DNA of 64,000 bases. It comes from Rachycentron canadum (taxonomy: Eukaryota > Chordata > Actinopteri > Carangiformes > Rachycentridae). Location of the stretch: contig CM076671.1 in assembly GCA_038496675.1 (NCBI GenBank), positions 9,908,660 through 9,972,659 of the forward strand, read 5' to 3'. Each line of letters starts with the position of its first letter. Position 1 is the stretch's first letter. Under the pieces are notes generated by a model that saw only the letters and a list, made by a program, of their open reading frames with translations, searched no databases and was not told the origin of the DNA. This document shows, piece after piece, positions 23,938 to 37,075 of this stretch. Made by a program: the position numbers and the translations under genes.

Positions 23938-26900
23938 ATTTCCGACTCAATTCAACTAAAACTGAACTGAGATGCAGAAATGACTTTTCTTCCATGACAC
24001 AGAGGGTGTAACAGGTTCCCTGACTCTAGGACAGAGTGTATTTGATGTGACAGTCAGACGATGGATTAATAATTCAGCTCTATATTGATGAAACGTGCTG
24101 TACTCTGCCTATGCCGGGTTGTAATTTGATGAATGTGGGTGTTTTGTTGATAACGTCAGACAGGCTGAAAGGAAACTTGGCCATTCTCTCCTTATAGAGT
24201 TTCTCCTGTAGTGTAGACGACATGAATATTTAAAAATCAAGCAGAAAGTGCGACTGTAGTTTTTTTTTCCATTTAGTTATCTTCTGCTCTAACACCTGCC
24301 TTATGGCACACACATCTCCATAAAGCAGCTGTTAAATACCTCCAAAAATGGAGTCAAATTAAAAGTCCCAGGCTAAAATAAGAACTCCTCATGTTCTTTA
24401 AATTGGAGTCTGCAGTTCAGATTGTATTTTTCTCATTAGGTGAGTCTCATTATGAGATTCCCAGAGAAACCCAAACAACAGCACGTGACCAGCCGGACGA
24501 CGGATTGAGTTGCCTTTTGCGCCTCCGTCTCCATTTGCCTGAAAGTGACTCCTGCCACTTCACATCAGTGGAAAGACATTGTCCATGTGAGAGTTTGATT
24601 GACAGGTGCGCACCAGGTCTTTTTAAACTGAGCCGGGACCTGGAAAGAGAGATGTGACAAAGTGCGGTACAGTAAGCATTCCTCTAGAAATCTTTAACCT
24701 CTGACCGCCCAACACACATAACCCAGGTGTATTAGTGTCAGTAAACCTATAGCCCATATAAGGTTGTCTGTGGGGAGACTGAGCCAAGTGAACTGGTCTG
24801 GGAGCACAGAGCAAGGACAGATAGTTCACTCTGCAAGTGAAAAGAGCTGTAATTTTAGAGGCGGTGTTAAGTTATGACTGAAGTTTTTCCATTTAAAGGC
24901 AACGTTGCATCGTCTTATTTCACATGATCTTCAACCAAGTCACTTTCACTCTGACCATGCAGTCTGACATCTCGTGATAGTTTAGATTTTTTTAGATTGA
25001 CTCAGTTAAACTATTATATTGAAAACTATGTTTCAAGGCCATAAATGCACAGTTATCTTTACCCCCTTAATTTATCTTAAAATATCTGAACAAATAGACA
25101 AGTTTACATGATGATGCTCAGAATACAACTAATCATTGCTCTTTTGTGTTTATACAAGTAGGATTATGTCACAATTAGCATTAGAGACATTAACTGTAGC
25201 TGCTGTAATTTCAGCTAACTTATAAAATGTCTTAAAACCTGGGTTCAATTAATAAAAGTGGAAGATTTTATGTCATCAGTCATGAAGAAAGCAGAACATT
25301 ACGGAAACTGATGTCTCGTGACTTCCTGTAAAAGGATGGTAATCGTGGCTGTCGTCCTCCATTTATTATGCCTTCACACATCTGTCCAATAACAGCATTA
25401 AAGTGGAATGTGACTATTGGATTTTTGGTTTTTGGAAAACATTCAGGAACAGCTCCCCCATTCCCGACCTTGGAAAAGTTATGTCATAGTATCCTGACGT
25501 CGAACGCCAGTTGCTTTGTTGTTTAGCCTTTGCGATCATGTAGTTTTAACTTTGTGTTTGTTTTGTTTGTTCACCAATAAAGGAAAGAAATGTGGATATT
25601 TCATTCTTAGCTGATCCCTCATGTAAAAATAAGCTAAAGTGCTAAATGTGTATTTATACACAGTGGAAATTAGTCAACTTCTCCTGACATTTTTGATTTT
25701 TCTAAGGCCTGAGAGCCACAGACAGGTTCGAAAAGTTGGAGGAGAACTGGACAAACTCATTTTTGGTTTTGGTCATTTCATGAGATTTACCAGCCTTATC
25801 CTTCAACAGCAGTTTGAATTTAATATAGGAACACATTAAGCTCATAAATGCTCTACTGAGTGACAGAGATAATAAAAGAGAAGTGCTTTAATTTAATAGT
25901 TTAATAAATGCAGCCCGTGTCTTTAAACTTATACTGTATGATGAAGTTGATGGGCTGTAACAGGCGTAGATACCTGTAAAGCTCCCCGGTGTGACAAATG
26001 TGTTTTTCTGAGCTCAGCTGCTTTTTAAAAAGAGGGGAAAAAAGCTGCACAGCATCTCTTAAGAGGCTCTTGGGAATCAAGCTTGAAGGGTTGGAGATAG
26101 AGTGAACTAACAGGGCACTTAGCCGCTATCTGTGGCTAAACAGGGCTACTCCTGGATCTTATTCTCCACAGAATGCTGCGCTAGGATGTCTGAAGGGAGC
26201 TCAGACCACTGCTCATCCTCTAAGTGCTTTAGATCTCTCCAGACATGACAGGGCCTCTCATCTCAACTGGGTCCTGCTCGGGGTCTTCGGTGCAGACGCA
26301 CACACTCAGACACACATGTGATTCAGCCTGTGTAATGGAGAAAAGGAAGCGGACGGAGGCAGATAGACTGGCAGATGGGCAGGTGTATTACCCCCAGTTG
26401 GTGAAGTCGACTCCTCTAATTTCATCCTGCACTGCTTTTACTTTACTTGTTTTCTAGTTAAGGGCAGGGAGTGATACTGGGCTGCGCTGGCAGCAGGCAG
26501 CAGGCCTGGGCCGACGCCGGGTTTACCTTGACAAGGCGCAGTAAATGATTGATTGAGACACAAGTCATGTCATGAAATCAAGCTCCCCCTGAGTCGTGAC
26601 CTTACACCTGAGGTCAATTGACACCTGTGATTGTGCATTTGCGCTGCCTGTCCTTTGAGACAACGCGAAAGTCGTGGCTCCTCTTTCAGACGGGTCACAT
26701 AATGGCTTATTATGTTCCCTCCCCTGGAGAAGAGTTCATCAAATTAACCTGGATGTGTTTGACTGCTTTCAGAGCTTCTTCATGGTGCTATTCAGTGTCA
26801 GGGGAAAGTGTATGCTGAAGTTTTCAAGGAAAATTTAAAGGATAGATTGTTGATAATAATGAACGCAGACTTTATGTCTGTTTTCCTAATGAGTTTATGG

Positions 26901-27482
26901 TCTAGGTTCAAGTCTTTGATACAACATGATCAGTCCCTGCTATGGCATTTTGTTCATTTCTGATGTTTGACTGAAGCTCCTGATGGTTATTTTCTTCATT
27001 ACACTGCTGCCACATGATTGGCTGATTGGATAATTGCATGAAGAAGCAGGTGTTCCTGATAAAGGAATTATATACAATTACTGTGTAATTCTTGTCGAAA
27101 GTACATTTCAAAGGGGAATTTTATGCTTTTTACTCCACTACATTGATAGGTCCGAGTTACTGTGCATTTCTAAAACACAAATCATTAATATACTGTTGAT
27201 TGAACAGGATGTGAAGAAGTTAAAATTATATTAAATACATACAATACAAAACACTGGGGTCATTCTGTAGCATCCTGCTCCTATTCTACCTGAAGTCCCT
27301 CATAACGGTGTTTAGCTTGTAGTTGAGTCATGGACCAACAAAGAACTTACACAAGTGTGATGTTTAAACCTGAAACCACCAGTCTGTCTCATCCAGTGCC
27401 ACCCTGGTGTATTTAAATAGCATCACCAACAGAGGGCGATATGAACTTGGTAGTTCTTTTTCCATGAGATGAGACGAGCTCA

Positions 27483-27511
27483 TACATATATATATATATA
27501 GATATATATAT
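27483..27511. repeat. AT-rich TATA repeat
   Basis: TATATATA units with one GATA interruption; self-complementary. Confidence 0.9.
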
Positions 27512-28569
27512 CCTCTCATATTTACTGCACAATAAGAAGTACAGTTTTCTGCTTTGAAATAATTTCCCTAAACTTGTAACAATTGAATTGCTTCACTTCC
27601 AGCTCAGTTATTATTCTTCCCGAGCTCTGAGTTCATTGTGAGACGCCTCTGCTCATATATAAACTGGCAACCACCTCATCAAATATTTAATATACAGTAT
27701 GTCACGTATGTCACCAGCTGGAGAGTTTTATTAAGGCCGGTGTGATTGCAGCATGACTGATAAATTTAGCTGTTTAAAAAAGCTTGACATTTAACAAACC
27801 AAAGCTGTGGTCTAAAATTATCCTGGGTGATTCTCCAGGTGACGTCCCTCCTTACCTCTACATAACTTTGTAGCATCTAATGAGGCCAGCTGCTTTCGGA
27901 GGTGCCCTATAAGAGGAACTGAATCCTGCTGGCGCTGTAGGAGTCATTGTCTAAGTTTATAGGACGCTTCTATAGTTTCTCTTCCCCTCTAAGCAGCAGC
28001 TGACGCACGGGCTCCTGTTACACTGAGGCCGTATGCGGTGCAGTGATGGCGTCACGCCATGAGCAGCTGAAAGCTCCAACCAATTGTGTTTAATTACATC
28101 ATTATAACCTGAGTAAGCGAAGACTGGTTGTTTTTCACCCTAGTTTAACTGACAGCAGTTCACTGTGTTCACTTTAAAAAGCAGCCAGTTAATTGTTGCA
28201 GTGGGAGGATAATGTACACGAAATGATAGCAGCCTGCTGCAGTTTCCAAACAGCGCTGTGTCTCTGGCAAAATGTGGAACTGGTTCATTTAATTAGGAAT
28301 CTAGTTGGGCCAGACGTCTTGACTGTGGAGTGTGATATGGTAGTTCATCTACAAGTCCTCACTCAGTTGGCTGTCCAATCATCTCTGTACAAACACTCTC
28401 ATGTTAAAGGAGCCACTTATCAGTTTTGCTGTTGCCACATACCCGATATTAGCAATAACAACTGTTTACTTACCAAACTAGAAGGAAAATTGCAGGTTTA
28501 ACTTTTCGCTGGCGCTGTCTCTAGCAGTGAACGCAACCCTTGTGTTGTTGCTTTAATTTCTTCTACCAC

Positions 28570-28830
28570 TTCTTTTCTTCTCCTGACGTTAGCATGCTAA
28601 GCTGTTAGCCCGTATCAGCCTGCACCTTTAAAGGTCAGTTATTAAGACACCGTATCTCATATGTTTGAACTGTTGATGCTAAGTTTTTAGGTAACTTTTT
28701 CTTCGCTCAGCTCATGTGTTGAGTTAATCCTCTCCTGGCCTCAAGCAGATAGACGTAAGTGTGTTTCCAATCTTCTCTAACTTTCAGCAATAAATCAAAT
28801 AGGCAAAGTATTATTTATAATATCCATTCT
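28570..28830 (-). mobile_element. Possible degraded copy of the 17.5-kb-type repeat
   Basis: GTTAGCATGCTAAGCTGTTA at 28588 and CAATCTTCTCTAACTTTCAG with CAATAAATCAAATAGG at 28769 fall in the order and spacing of the repeat at 17.5 kb, but similarity is patchy. Confidence 0.3.
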
Positions 28831-29593
28831 GTAGTGTTGATTTTCATTGATGACTGCTCAGGGTTTTGGATCGGTGAGTTGTTTGTGCACTCACAGAGTC
28901 GATTATCTCTGATGGATGACTTATACTGGCAGAGCTGATTATTTGCTCTTCGAAAGAAACACTGACAAACATTAATTTGAGCCCTGGCTCTTTGGGCACA
29001 GAGATACAGAAACGGAGGTAGTCAGGAGTTGAACAGCTCACTCACTGTCTGGAGATTCCTTTCTGTTCACACGCTCACAGTCCGAGGTGGAAGGTCAGGG
29101 CAGGGAGGTTTACACGGTGGATGAGCCTGTCTGACTTTCATGCAGGGGTAAGGGTTAGGGTTGCAGTCACGCTACAGGAAGCCTTGGTATTCATGTGTTT
29201 TTTAGCATCGTCCCTCGACTGGAACGTCTCAACATTCGCTGCAGCTCGTCCAGGCGAAGGACATCCTCCCTTCCACCTCATGCTCATTTGGATAAACTCA
29301 GTCACTGATTACAAAGGAGACATTCAGTGGCACTGCTACAAATAGCCTTGCATCCTATATTTAGCCCTTTGTACTGTCAATTAGCTGGTGGGTAGCTTTA
29401 CTATCCTAGAAAATGATTCTCAGTCAGCAATCGGTCACAGCGTGTCAATAAGCTAAATGTGGGAGCTTTTTACAGTCATCTCTCAATGTCATTAGCCATG
29501 AATCAATGGAGGAGATTGATCAGTGGGCGACTTCACCTTGTTTGACATCTTTTAAATGGATTGTCCTGTCAAGATATTAGGCAGGGTCGATGA

Positions 29594-29832
29594 TGTGTGT
29601 GCTTGTTTTACTGCACTCGTGGGGTCCAAAGACTGGAACGTCACTAATGTGGTTTGGCTTTGTGGGAACCAAAATACTGGTCCCCACAAGTTTGAAGGGA
29701 AATTTGAGGGAAAGTCTAAGGCTTAAGTCAAGGTCAGGGTCAGGATTTCAATCGGACATTTAGTTGTGATGGTTAAGGTTAAAATAAGTGCTTAGGTCCC
29801 CACAGTGATAGCTGTACAAGCGTCTGTGTGTA
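29594..29832. mobile_element. MITE-like element of the 'GGTCCCCAC' type
   Basis: The left end CTTGTTTTACTGCACTCGTG continuing GGGTCC and the right end GGTCCCCACAGTGATAGC continuing TGTACAAG are imperfect inverted repeats flanked by TGTGTG. The interior has a second GGTCCCCACAAG, and TTAGTTGTGATGGTTAAGGT. The pattern is familiar from fish genomes and related to the element at 59.4 kb. It is non-coding. Confidence 0.5.
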
Positions 29833-30330
29833 GAAATGTGCAGTGGCAGGGTTATTCAAACATTTTTCAGAGCCAGGGAAATGTTTCTAGATTTAGAAAC
29901 TTCTCAGGCTCCCCAGGTGACTTGATTTGTCAGGCGCAACCAGACAGAAATTTAGCAGCTTTATTTGGACTGTGGGGAGAGATGCGTTTACTCCCCAAAG
30001 TTGAGTTGGTAAAGTGGAGCGACTGATGCCAGTGCACGTACCCTTGCAGTACTGTCGTGTCTAATCTAAAGTCATGTGGTGATCACAGTGCTTAATACAC
30101 AGTGTGGCCTTGTCTCTCCTCTAAGACCTGGGGGCTGTTAGTAAAATATTCACAGACAAATATATAATATTACCTGGCAATTTCTCGCAGCTCTTTGATC
30201 AGCCCAGAGTTGAGCTTTCTTTGAAACTTGGCAGCGCAGGTTTGGAGGCAGAACGAGCCACAGCTTTTAGCAAGCAGGTAGCAAACTTGGATGGTAATTA
30301 AAGTCTAAGGTTTATGTAAAGATCAAGAGC

Positions 30331-30349
30331 TTTTTTTTTTTTTTTTTTA
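30331..30349. repeat. T19 homopolymer
   Basis: An uninterrupted T run just before a dispersed-repeat fragment. Confidence 0.9.
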
Positions 30350-30389
30350 GCTGGCAGGCACAGTGGCTCTTTAGGTGAGGCTGTCTGTC

Positions 30390-30560
30390 TGTTAGTGCAG
30401 CACTTTAATTCAGATGGAAATATCTCTAAGTATTAAATGGATTAACATGAAATTTTCTACATGCATTCATGGTCAACAGAGGTTCATCTGACTTTCCTTC
30501 CAGTGCCATTATATGGGTCACGAAATTGAAAATTGTGAAAATTCAGCCGTCTAGAAAATC
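30390..30560 (+). mobile_element. Fragment of a dispersed teleost repeat ('ATGAAATTTTCTAC' type)
   Basis: ATATCTCTAAGTATTAAATG, GATTAACATGAAATTTTCTA, CATTCATGGTCAACAGAGG and CTGACTTTCCTTCCAGTGCC occur in an order I know from a common fish repeat. There is no coding capacity. Confidence 0.45.
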
Positions 30561-32057
30561 TTTGGTTTGGTAGATTCTTGGAGGAAGAACAGTAAAGTGA
30601 AGTTGCAGGTGGTAGCTTCATGATATCAGCTACAGCCCCGTCTTTTACCTTTTCCTTTTCACTGGGCTTCAGTGCTCTCTAATGTTATTTATTTCCTGCC
30701 ATTCATCCATCTGGATCCATGGAGGTTTACCTAATCCAGTAATCCAGTAAGATTATTTCTGCCTCTAGGGGAGCTCTTCTCTGTGTCACTCACCCTCCTT
30801 ATTAACAGCACCGTACTCATCCTGGGTAGGGTCTCTCGTTGTTTCTCCTGCCCTACTCCTGATCCAGCCATTAGAAGAAAGTAAGTTGTGCCCACAAATA
30901 ATTATATCTAAAAATATAGAGAAACATTACACCCTTCTGGTCTGTTGCCACAAGGCAGTTTGGATCCACGGCCTTTCCATCCCATTGACTCGACTGAGAT
31001 TCATCAGCCCAGGCTATGTTTTGCCCGTCTCCATCTGTCCAGTGTTGGAGAGCCTGTGCCCCCTGCAGCCTCAGGTTTCTGTTCTTGGCTGACAAAAGGG
31101 AAACCTGACGTGGTCTTTAATGTTGCAGCCTCAAAGTTGGACGTGTGGTTCGTTCTGAGATGCTTTTTTGCTCATCACAGTTGTGGTTAAACTCCAGAGA
31201 CTGTTGTACCTGCAGGGTTTTCTATCTGTGTGTAAAAAAACGAAGCTGCATGTGCACAGGTACCAGTCCTGAAAACCTTCCCTCTCTCTCCACGGCCTGG
31301 ACAGCTGCAGATATCATATTCTTCCCTGGAGAATCTCACCCCTGCCATCCACTGACTTCACTCTAATGCCTTGTCAGTGAAGGAGGCATGATGGGAAATC
31401 CCACAGAGGAGTATGACCCTGTAGCTCCACTTCACCACAAAATAAAAAAAAATTAAAAAAAAGATATTTGACTCTGGCTGCCACACGAAACAAAAAAAAG
31501 AAACAAAAGAGCGTTTTGGCTTAAATTGGGAAACATCTAGAAGGTGAGGAAGTTGACTTTTATGTTTCTTTTGTGTTTCCATGGTGGGGGGAGGTTGCGG
31601 GGAACACAAGCTCGGGATGATCCATCCAGCGATAGGGGTAGGACAAGTTACCACGGCAACCCTGGCTCCTGATCCCCCCCCCCCCCTCCATATCGGCTGG
31701 AGCTGGCGCAGAATGAGAGGGAGAGAGAGACAGACCAGAGGAGAGGGAAATGGACGGGGGGTGGGGGGGTGGCTTCGGTTGGCTGGAGTGCTGCCAGAGC
31801 TTTTGACAACAGTACGGTAATGAACAGGAGAAATGGAGCCATTGCATAGGAAGCCAGAGTCTCCAGAGGTGTAACCTCTTAATAGTTAGGCCATCAGAAG
31901 TCATCAGCCCTTCATGAGCTGACAAGACTGAGCACACCTTGAAAAATCATTCACGTTCCTAATGGAGACAGTGTGGAGGAACATACTGTACGCTTACAAA
32001 TTGTGATTGAACGTGGTGCAGCCTGCTGCAGATGCAGCTCACACCACCGCCAATCCT

Positions 32058-32110
32058 CTTAAAGGAATACTTCAACATTTTGCACTGGTAGCTCACCTGG
32101 CTAAATGTAC
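32058..32110 (+). mobile_element. Possible end of the 17.5-kb-type repeat
   Basis: TTAAAGGAATACTTCAACAT followed by TTTGC matches the terminal motif of the repeat at 17.49-17.64 kb read in reverse. Homology beyond about 30 bp is unclear. Confidence 0.35.
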
Positions 32111-32847
32111 GTGGCGTTTTATACCTTTATTATTTGATCGGTCAGAAGAGGAAGCGCAGGGAAATTGTGCCCACTCAGCTCTTGGGCCCCGTCCCTTTTA
32201 CTTCCTGTCTATATCTCCACCGTCTTTTGCCGGGTTTCCGTCGCAGTTTTGCGCAGCATAGAAATCACCAAAGCACAATTGCAACTGGTCTGTTTCCATT
32301 GAGCGATGGCATGTGGATAATGCTGTGGTTTTTCTTCTTGCACAATATCATGCCAATTAAACCTGATGGATTACCAGCAGCCTGAAACCAGCTCCCTGGG
32401 GCAGACGCTACGGCTTGGATGCTAAGTGTCTCAATTTTGCAAAACATTGCTTTGTCGGTTGCTTATCCTCAAACACCACTTTTCTTCAAAACGTAATGTT
32501 TCCGTTACACGTTTTTAAGGTCACATTTACAAATTTCAGATAGGCAGCAATATGGAAACGCACCTGGAGTCAATGACGGCAAAGTGAGCAACGATAAATC
32601 ACTTCAGCGGTGGATACATTCATCTCTGTGAACCCTTGAAAAATCTTTAATTGGGGTCATGAGTAAGCTGCCTCAAGCCAAAAAGTCCTCGAAGCGTGAC
32701 TGGTCTGAGTGACCCGGATCAATATTTGTTTAGATTTGAATGGGATCCTAAACTAAGTAGACGCCTTGGGAAATGGTGCGAAACTCGAAATTAGGTTTTC
32801 ATACACGTCACCTCTGTTTATGGATATATCCTGTTACCATACTACAG

Positions 32848-33402
32848 CTAGAAGAGGGATAGATTTGGACCAGCTCTACAAATCATCACAGAAATGCAGA
32901 GGATTACCAGGTTAGAAAGACATTCAAGGTAAACAAAGCCTAAAAATATCTCAGCCCCTGTGTGCTCTGTCAACACTAATCGCAATGCATAGTGATGTGG
33001 GTCTAATCGTGTCTGTGCAGTTTGCACTGAGAGTATGCAGCAATATGATCTTTGTTTTAATCTCTCAGACGGAGTTAGTCCTGAGCTGTAAACAGAAGAC
33101 GAGTGGAACCAGGGGTGTGAACACTGTATAAACTGCTTCACATTTATGACTCTATTCTTGTCCAATTTTGCAGAAAGTAGGCTATATTTAAAATTTAATG
33201 CTGCCCAAACTTGTTCTGCAGCCAAGTGACTGATATTTTTGTAAGACTTGGTTCCATTATTCCTTAGAATCACACGCCAACTCACTGTTACAGCCAGAAG
33301 ATGATTCATGTGACTTGTTTGTGATTCCTGAGCTGGGTAACTGTAATTTAGGAGTAGGACAGAGCGAGGTAACACTCTGTAACACAAGAACTTTGGCACC
33401 AC
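32848..33402 (-). other. Orphan 184-codon ORF, function unknown
   Basis: The longest gap-free ORF in the window. The translation has no domain I recognise, is hydrophobic near the C-terminus (FLGFVYLECLSNLVILCISV) and has no neighbouring exons in a consistent frame. In 64 kb searched in six frames, one ORF of this length is not surprising by chance. Listed only so the stretch is accounted for. Confidence 0.12.
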
Positions 33403-35187
33403 AGCTGTAATTTCAAACGACAGAGGATTTCATTGAGGTCTCTCAGCAGGAGTCATTATAGGGCAAAGAAATGCTAAATGCAGAAACAGGACTGGGTGCT
33501 ATGCTCATGGGTTTGGTAGAAGGAACTGGCACAAGGAGCTGATCTGAGACCTGACTTGGGATGTGTGCTAATGCAACCCTCTACTTTATAAACTCTTAAT
33601 AGCCTCTTGGGACAGACATTGACATATGAGAGCAATACAATATGCAGAATTACTTACGTCCCCTCAATGCCCCACATGCCTCAAGTCAACCAGTCAAGTT
33701 TGAAGAAATATGGCCACGATCTCTCCCTCTGTTCCTGATTAACGGCAGTGAATAATGACCAGAGGTGCTTTTCCTGAACATTGTGATGTCACAGAGAAAG
33801 TTTTGGATATAATTAATAATTTTAAATTGGGTCATAATTTGCTGACAAGATCGTAGCAAATTTCTAATTGATATAGGATTCAGTCCAAAGACGCATGTGT
33901 CCCCTGAAATTTAAATTGAAAGGTTCCTTTGGATTTTCTAGTCAGTAACATCCAGTGTAAACATGCTAGTATTTAATGTATATGTTGATAATTATTTATT
34001 ATTGTCTTTTTTTAAGCTAATTTTAGTCATTTTTGCTGGCTAATGGGGATCCCAATAAATAAATTGATACTGACAAATGTAAAAAGAAAATAATGTCATC
34101 GTATTTTTGGCCTAATTACCCAGACCTCGTGCACTTTCCTTCATGAAGTTGTGTGTCATCAAATTACCACAAGCAAACTGAGATTATTCCAGTACAGGAA
34201 CACTGGTTGCTATTTATAGCTGTGTACACTTTCAGTCATTGAGAATTTGGAGGCAGAATTTCTCCACAGGGGCCTTTAACAGGTTCATCAGGGTCCACGA
34301 TGAAGTGAAAACAAGCCAAAATGACCTCACGTTACCAAAATGGCCTCCCTACAATAACTGAAATTCAAATTTGTTCTCGAAAGGACTGCTACCCAACTAC
34401 ACACACAGACAGACACACTACCCTGAGTCAGAGTCGCCTCATTTTGACACATAGAGTGGACTCGCAAAGAGACAGGGACATGTGTGGGGTGATGCATCTC
34501 TGAGATGACACCTCTCTGTGGCGATGAGCTGTGCAGTCACAGGCGTTTAACTGTGATGGCGACACTGACAGAAGACAAAGCCACGGGCTTACAGAGAGCC
34601 GCCGGCAGTATCTCGAGTGACACGTGGGTTATCGGAGGCACGCCAACACTGCATCCCCGGCGTATTTCCCATGAACCACTGAGCTCCTAAAAGATAGCAA
34701 GAAAGGAGATGAGGAAAGGTGAGACATTTATCTGTTTGAGGGGCCAGCTGTGGAAAAAGTCTGGAACAGACAGTGGATGACAACAATAAGACCATAACTT
34801 CATTGTCAGTCTTCATTTGTTTTTACTTGAACTCTGCCCAACTCATTTTCAGGCACTTTCCTATTCTGCCTTAAGTTGTCTGTGATCTGTCTGAAGGTTT
34901 GTCTTGTCCCATTGTCTTTACTCGGCTCTCAGCCAGAGCGGAGATCAAGGGCCAACAAAATACATGAACAGGCAGAAATAAACCAAGAGTGAATAGAGAG
35001 ACTGAGAGGGTCATTCCTGGGTGTAGGCAGCCATTTGCCCTCGAGTCCTGTGTGGATTAGGGGCCACGGCCTGGCAGCCCCATCTAAATTGCTCCACATA
35101 CTGAACAGATTAAGCTAAAAATGAATGAACCAACTGAGTTGATAGAGTCAGGCTTATAGGGGATATTCTCTTTTCAAAAACACTTCC

Positions 35188-35210
35188 CAGCAGCAGCAGC
35201 AGCAGCAGCA
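35188..35210. repeat. CAG trinucleotide repeat
   Basis: Seven CAG units plus CA in non-coding sequence. Confidence 0.95.
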
Positions 35211-36394
35211 AGGAGGCTAAAGCTCGACGCCAGTTGGGATATTAACATAGAGGAGAATTTATTTTCACGCTAATAGGACTGTGGTATACCCTCATTGATG
35301 CTTCAGCTTAGCATCATCATCGAGCTTGACACACTGTGTTATCATTACCACTTTAATCATTATCATCATCATCACCACGACCATTAGAGTATCAGTAGCA
35401 CCTTCATCTTTGTCTTTTTACTGGGGCTTCCACTCTTTGTTGCCTCAGGTCAACATTGTGCCATATGGGTATAAAAACAGTGAAAATCAGAAACGTTGTA
35501 CTGGAACATATGATCCCTATGTAATAATTTATTAGTTTTCAACCAGCTCTGGGTCTCTTGTTCTGTTTGTAGCCCAGAAGAAACAGCTGATTTTATTCTA
35601 TACTTTCACCTTATTCCACCCTACATTTAGCAGTGCTCAAAGCAGTGGTAAAAAATTGCAGTAGAGGGATATGCTGATGCTCCAAATCCATATAAATATG
35701 CACACGCTCAAACACACATGCTGTTTGTTCCTCTCTGTAGTCATGAATGAGCTGATGTTGAGTGGATTAGGCTGCGTCGGGTTTATTTAATGACAGCTGC
35801 ACAAGCTACAGTACACTGAGCCTCTCTCATGGGCTGAGGTCAGAGAAAATGCCTCGTAGTAATAGAGATCCTTTACAACTACCAGGGGAAATCACTGCTG
35901 GTTTGTTGGCGGCCCGTGTAATTAACTATGTTAGCTTTCTTACACTCACAAAAGCTGAAGAATAAACCCCTTGAAGGCCTTAACCTTTAAATCCAGCGTC
36001 TCATAGTGGACGGAGGCTATTTGACCGCAGACAGCATCCTAAAAAATGCATGACAAAGCCAATTTGAAATGATTAAGTGCTGACGGTGGAAGGGAAATTA
36101 CGTGTTTTTCTATTGATTGAAGAGGGAAGTTTTCATTTGGCTAAATGTCTCAGGAGCAGGTGTGGATTCAGTGTCTGCTCTTGCTCTAGGACGGTTGAGC
36201 AGGATGGATGTTTGCTGTCGAGGGGACTTGAACCCAGGTTGAAGGACAGGCTCCCTCCTCACTACTCAAGCCTCCTGCATCCCTGTACTACTCTCCCACA
36301 TGCAATGCTGAATCTGGACCTCCTTGTTGCAAGAGTGACAGTCTGTCACAAGTTTGCAGTGTTTGGTATTAGTCTACCTAATTAGCAGGGCCGA

Positions 36395-36560
36395 AGGCAA
36401 GGTTACACTCTACAGTAATAACCATTTTTCTTTCTCCAATAATGATGGTGATGATCCCATAGGGCAAAGTTGTAATCACTCACCTGCTGACTCAGCCCCA
36501 ATTATAAAGTGGCTGTTTCAGCCTTATCCTTTCTCAACTTAGGCATGTCCCACCATAACC
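36395..36560. promoter_or_regulatory. Weak CNE-like block
   Basis: Contains CTACAGTAATAACCATTTTT, TTGTAATCACTCACCTGCTG and CCCAATTATAAAGTGG in unique sequence. Confidence 0.28.
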
Positions 36561-36794
36561 CAGCCAACAGCATCTATCCCCGCTCAAACAAAGACGTTGC
36601 TGGAGACAAACTTGATTATCTCTGCCCCTCAGGACCTGGTTGTCACATAGTGGCACAATTTTACAGCAAATTCAATTCATTTTAACTGAATTGCTGCAGT
36701 TTGCCTGCATGGAAAGGTATTTTTTTTATGGTGAGATCAACAGATGTTTGACACAGAAATTCTTTTTATTTAACCTTCCTCTGTTAGGGAATAA

Positions 36795-37075
36795 ACTACT
36801 CCAATTAAGAGGCATGCGGTGGCGGTCCTCGAGTCTGGGGGCCCGAGGAAAGAAGCCCACCTCCCACCTGCAGACTTTTGGCTGAGGTTCAATTTAAGAG
36901 ATGTTACATGCAGACTATTGGTCTGTTGGACCATCCTATTGGCATTAGCCTTGTTAAGGCTGTCATTGTTAAATGTGCCAAACAAATGGACTTGTGACAG
37001 TTAGCGAAGTCATTAGCATGCAGAGCTTTTTGTCGCTCTTCAATGACTCTAAATCTAATGAAATGATGTCACTGA
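36795..37075. promoter_or_regulatory. CNE-like block (candidate enhancer)
   Basis: Unique sequence with CTCCAATTAAGAGGCATG, GGTTCAATTTAAGAGATG, CTATTGGCATTAGCC, GGCTGTCATTGTTAAATGTG and GAAGTCATTAGCATGCAGAG. It has no ORF and no repeat, and lies about 5.7 kb upstream of the kcnh7 start codon. Confidence 0.4.

Larger units (their letters stand above)
18864..28569. other. Intergenic: repeats only
   Basis: Contains the hAT-like candidate, short repeat fragments, T runs and an AT tract. A C-run sits at 22143-22156. 22400-23500 is very AT-rich. No exon, RNA gene or conserved-looking block stood out. Confidence 0.5.
28831..36394. other. Intergenic: MITE and repeat fragments, no gene seen
   Basis: Besides the listed elements there are C and G runs at 31673-31687 and 31756-31769. 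35325-35385 has scattered ATC units. The orphan 184-codon ORF lies here. No supported gene. Confidence 0.5.

Noticed and set aside
28512..28532. Possible second RE1 on the minus strand (GGCGCTGTC then AGTGAA)
   Set aside because: Only the left half-site matches; about 15 of 21 positions, with the GGTGCTGAA half poor.
29147..29162. GGTAAGGGTTAGGGTT, telomere-like
   Set aside because: Only about two imperfect TTAGGG units; too short to be an interstitial telomere.
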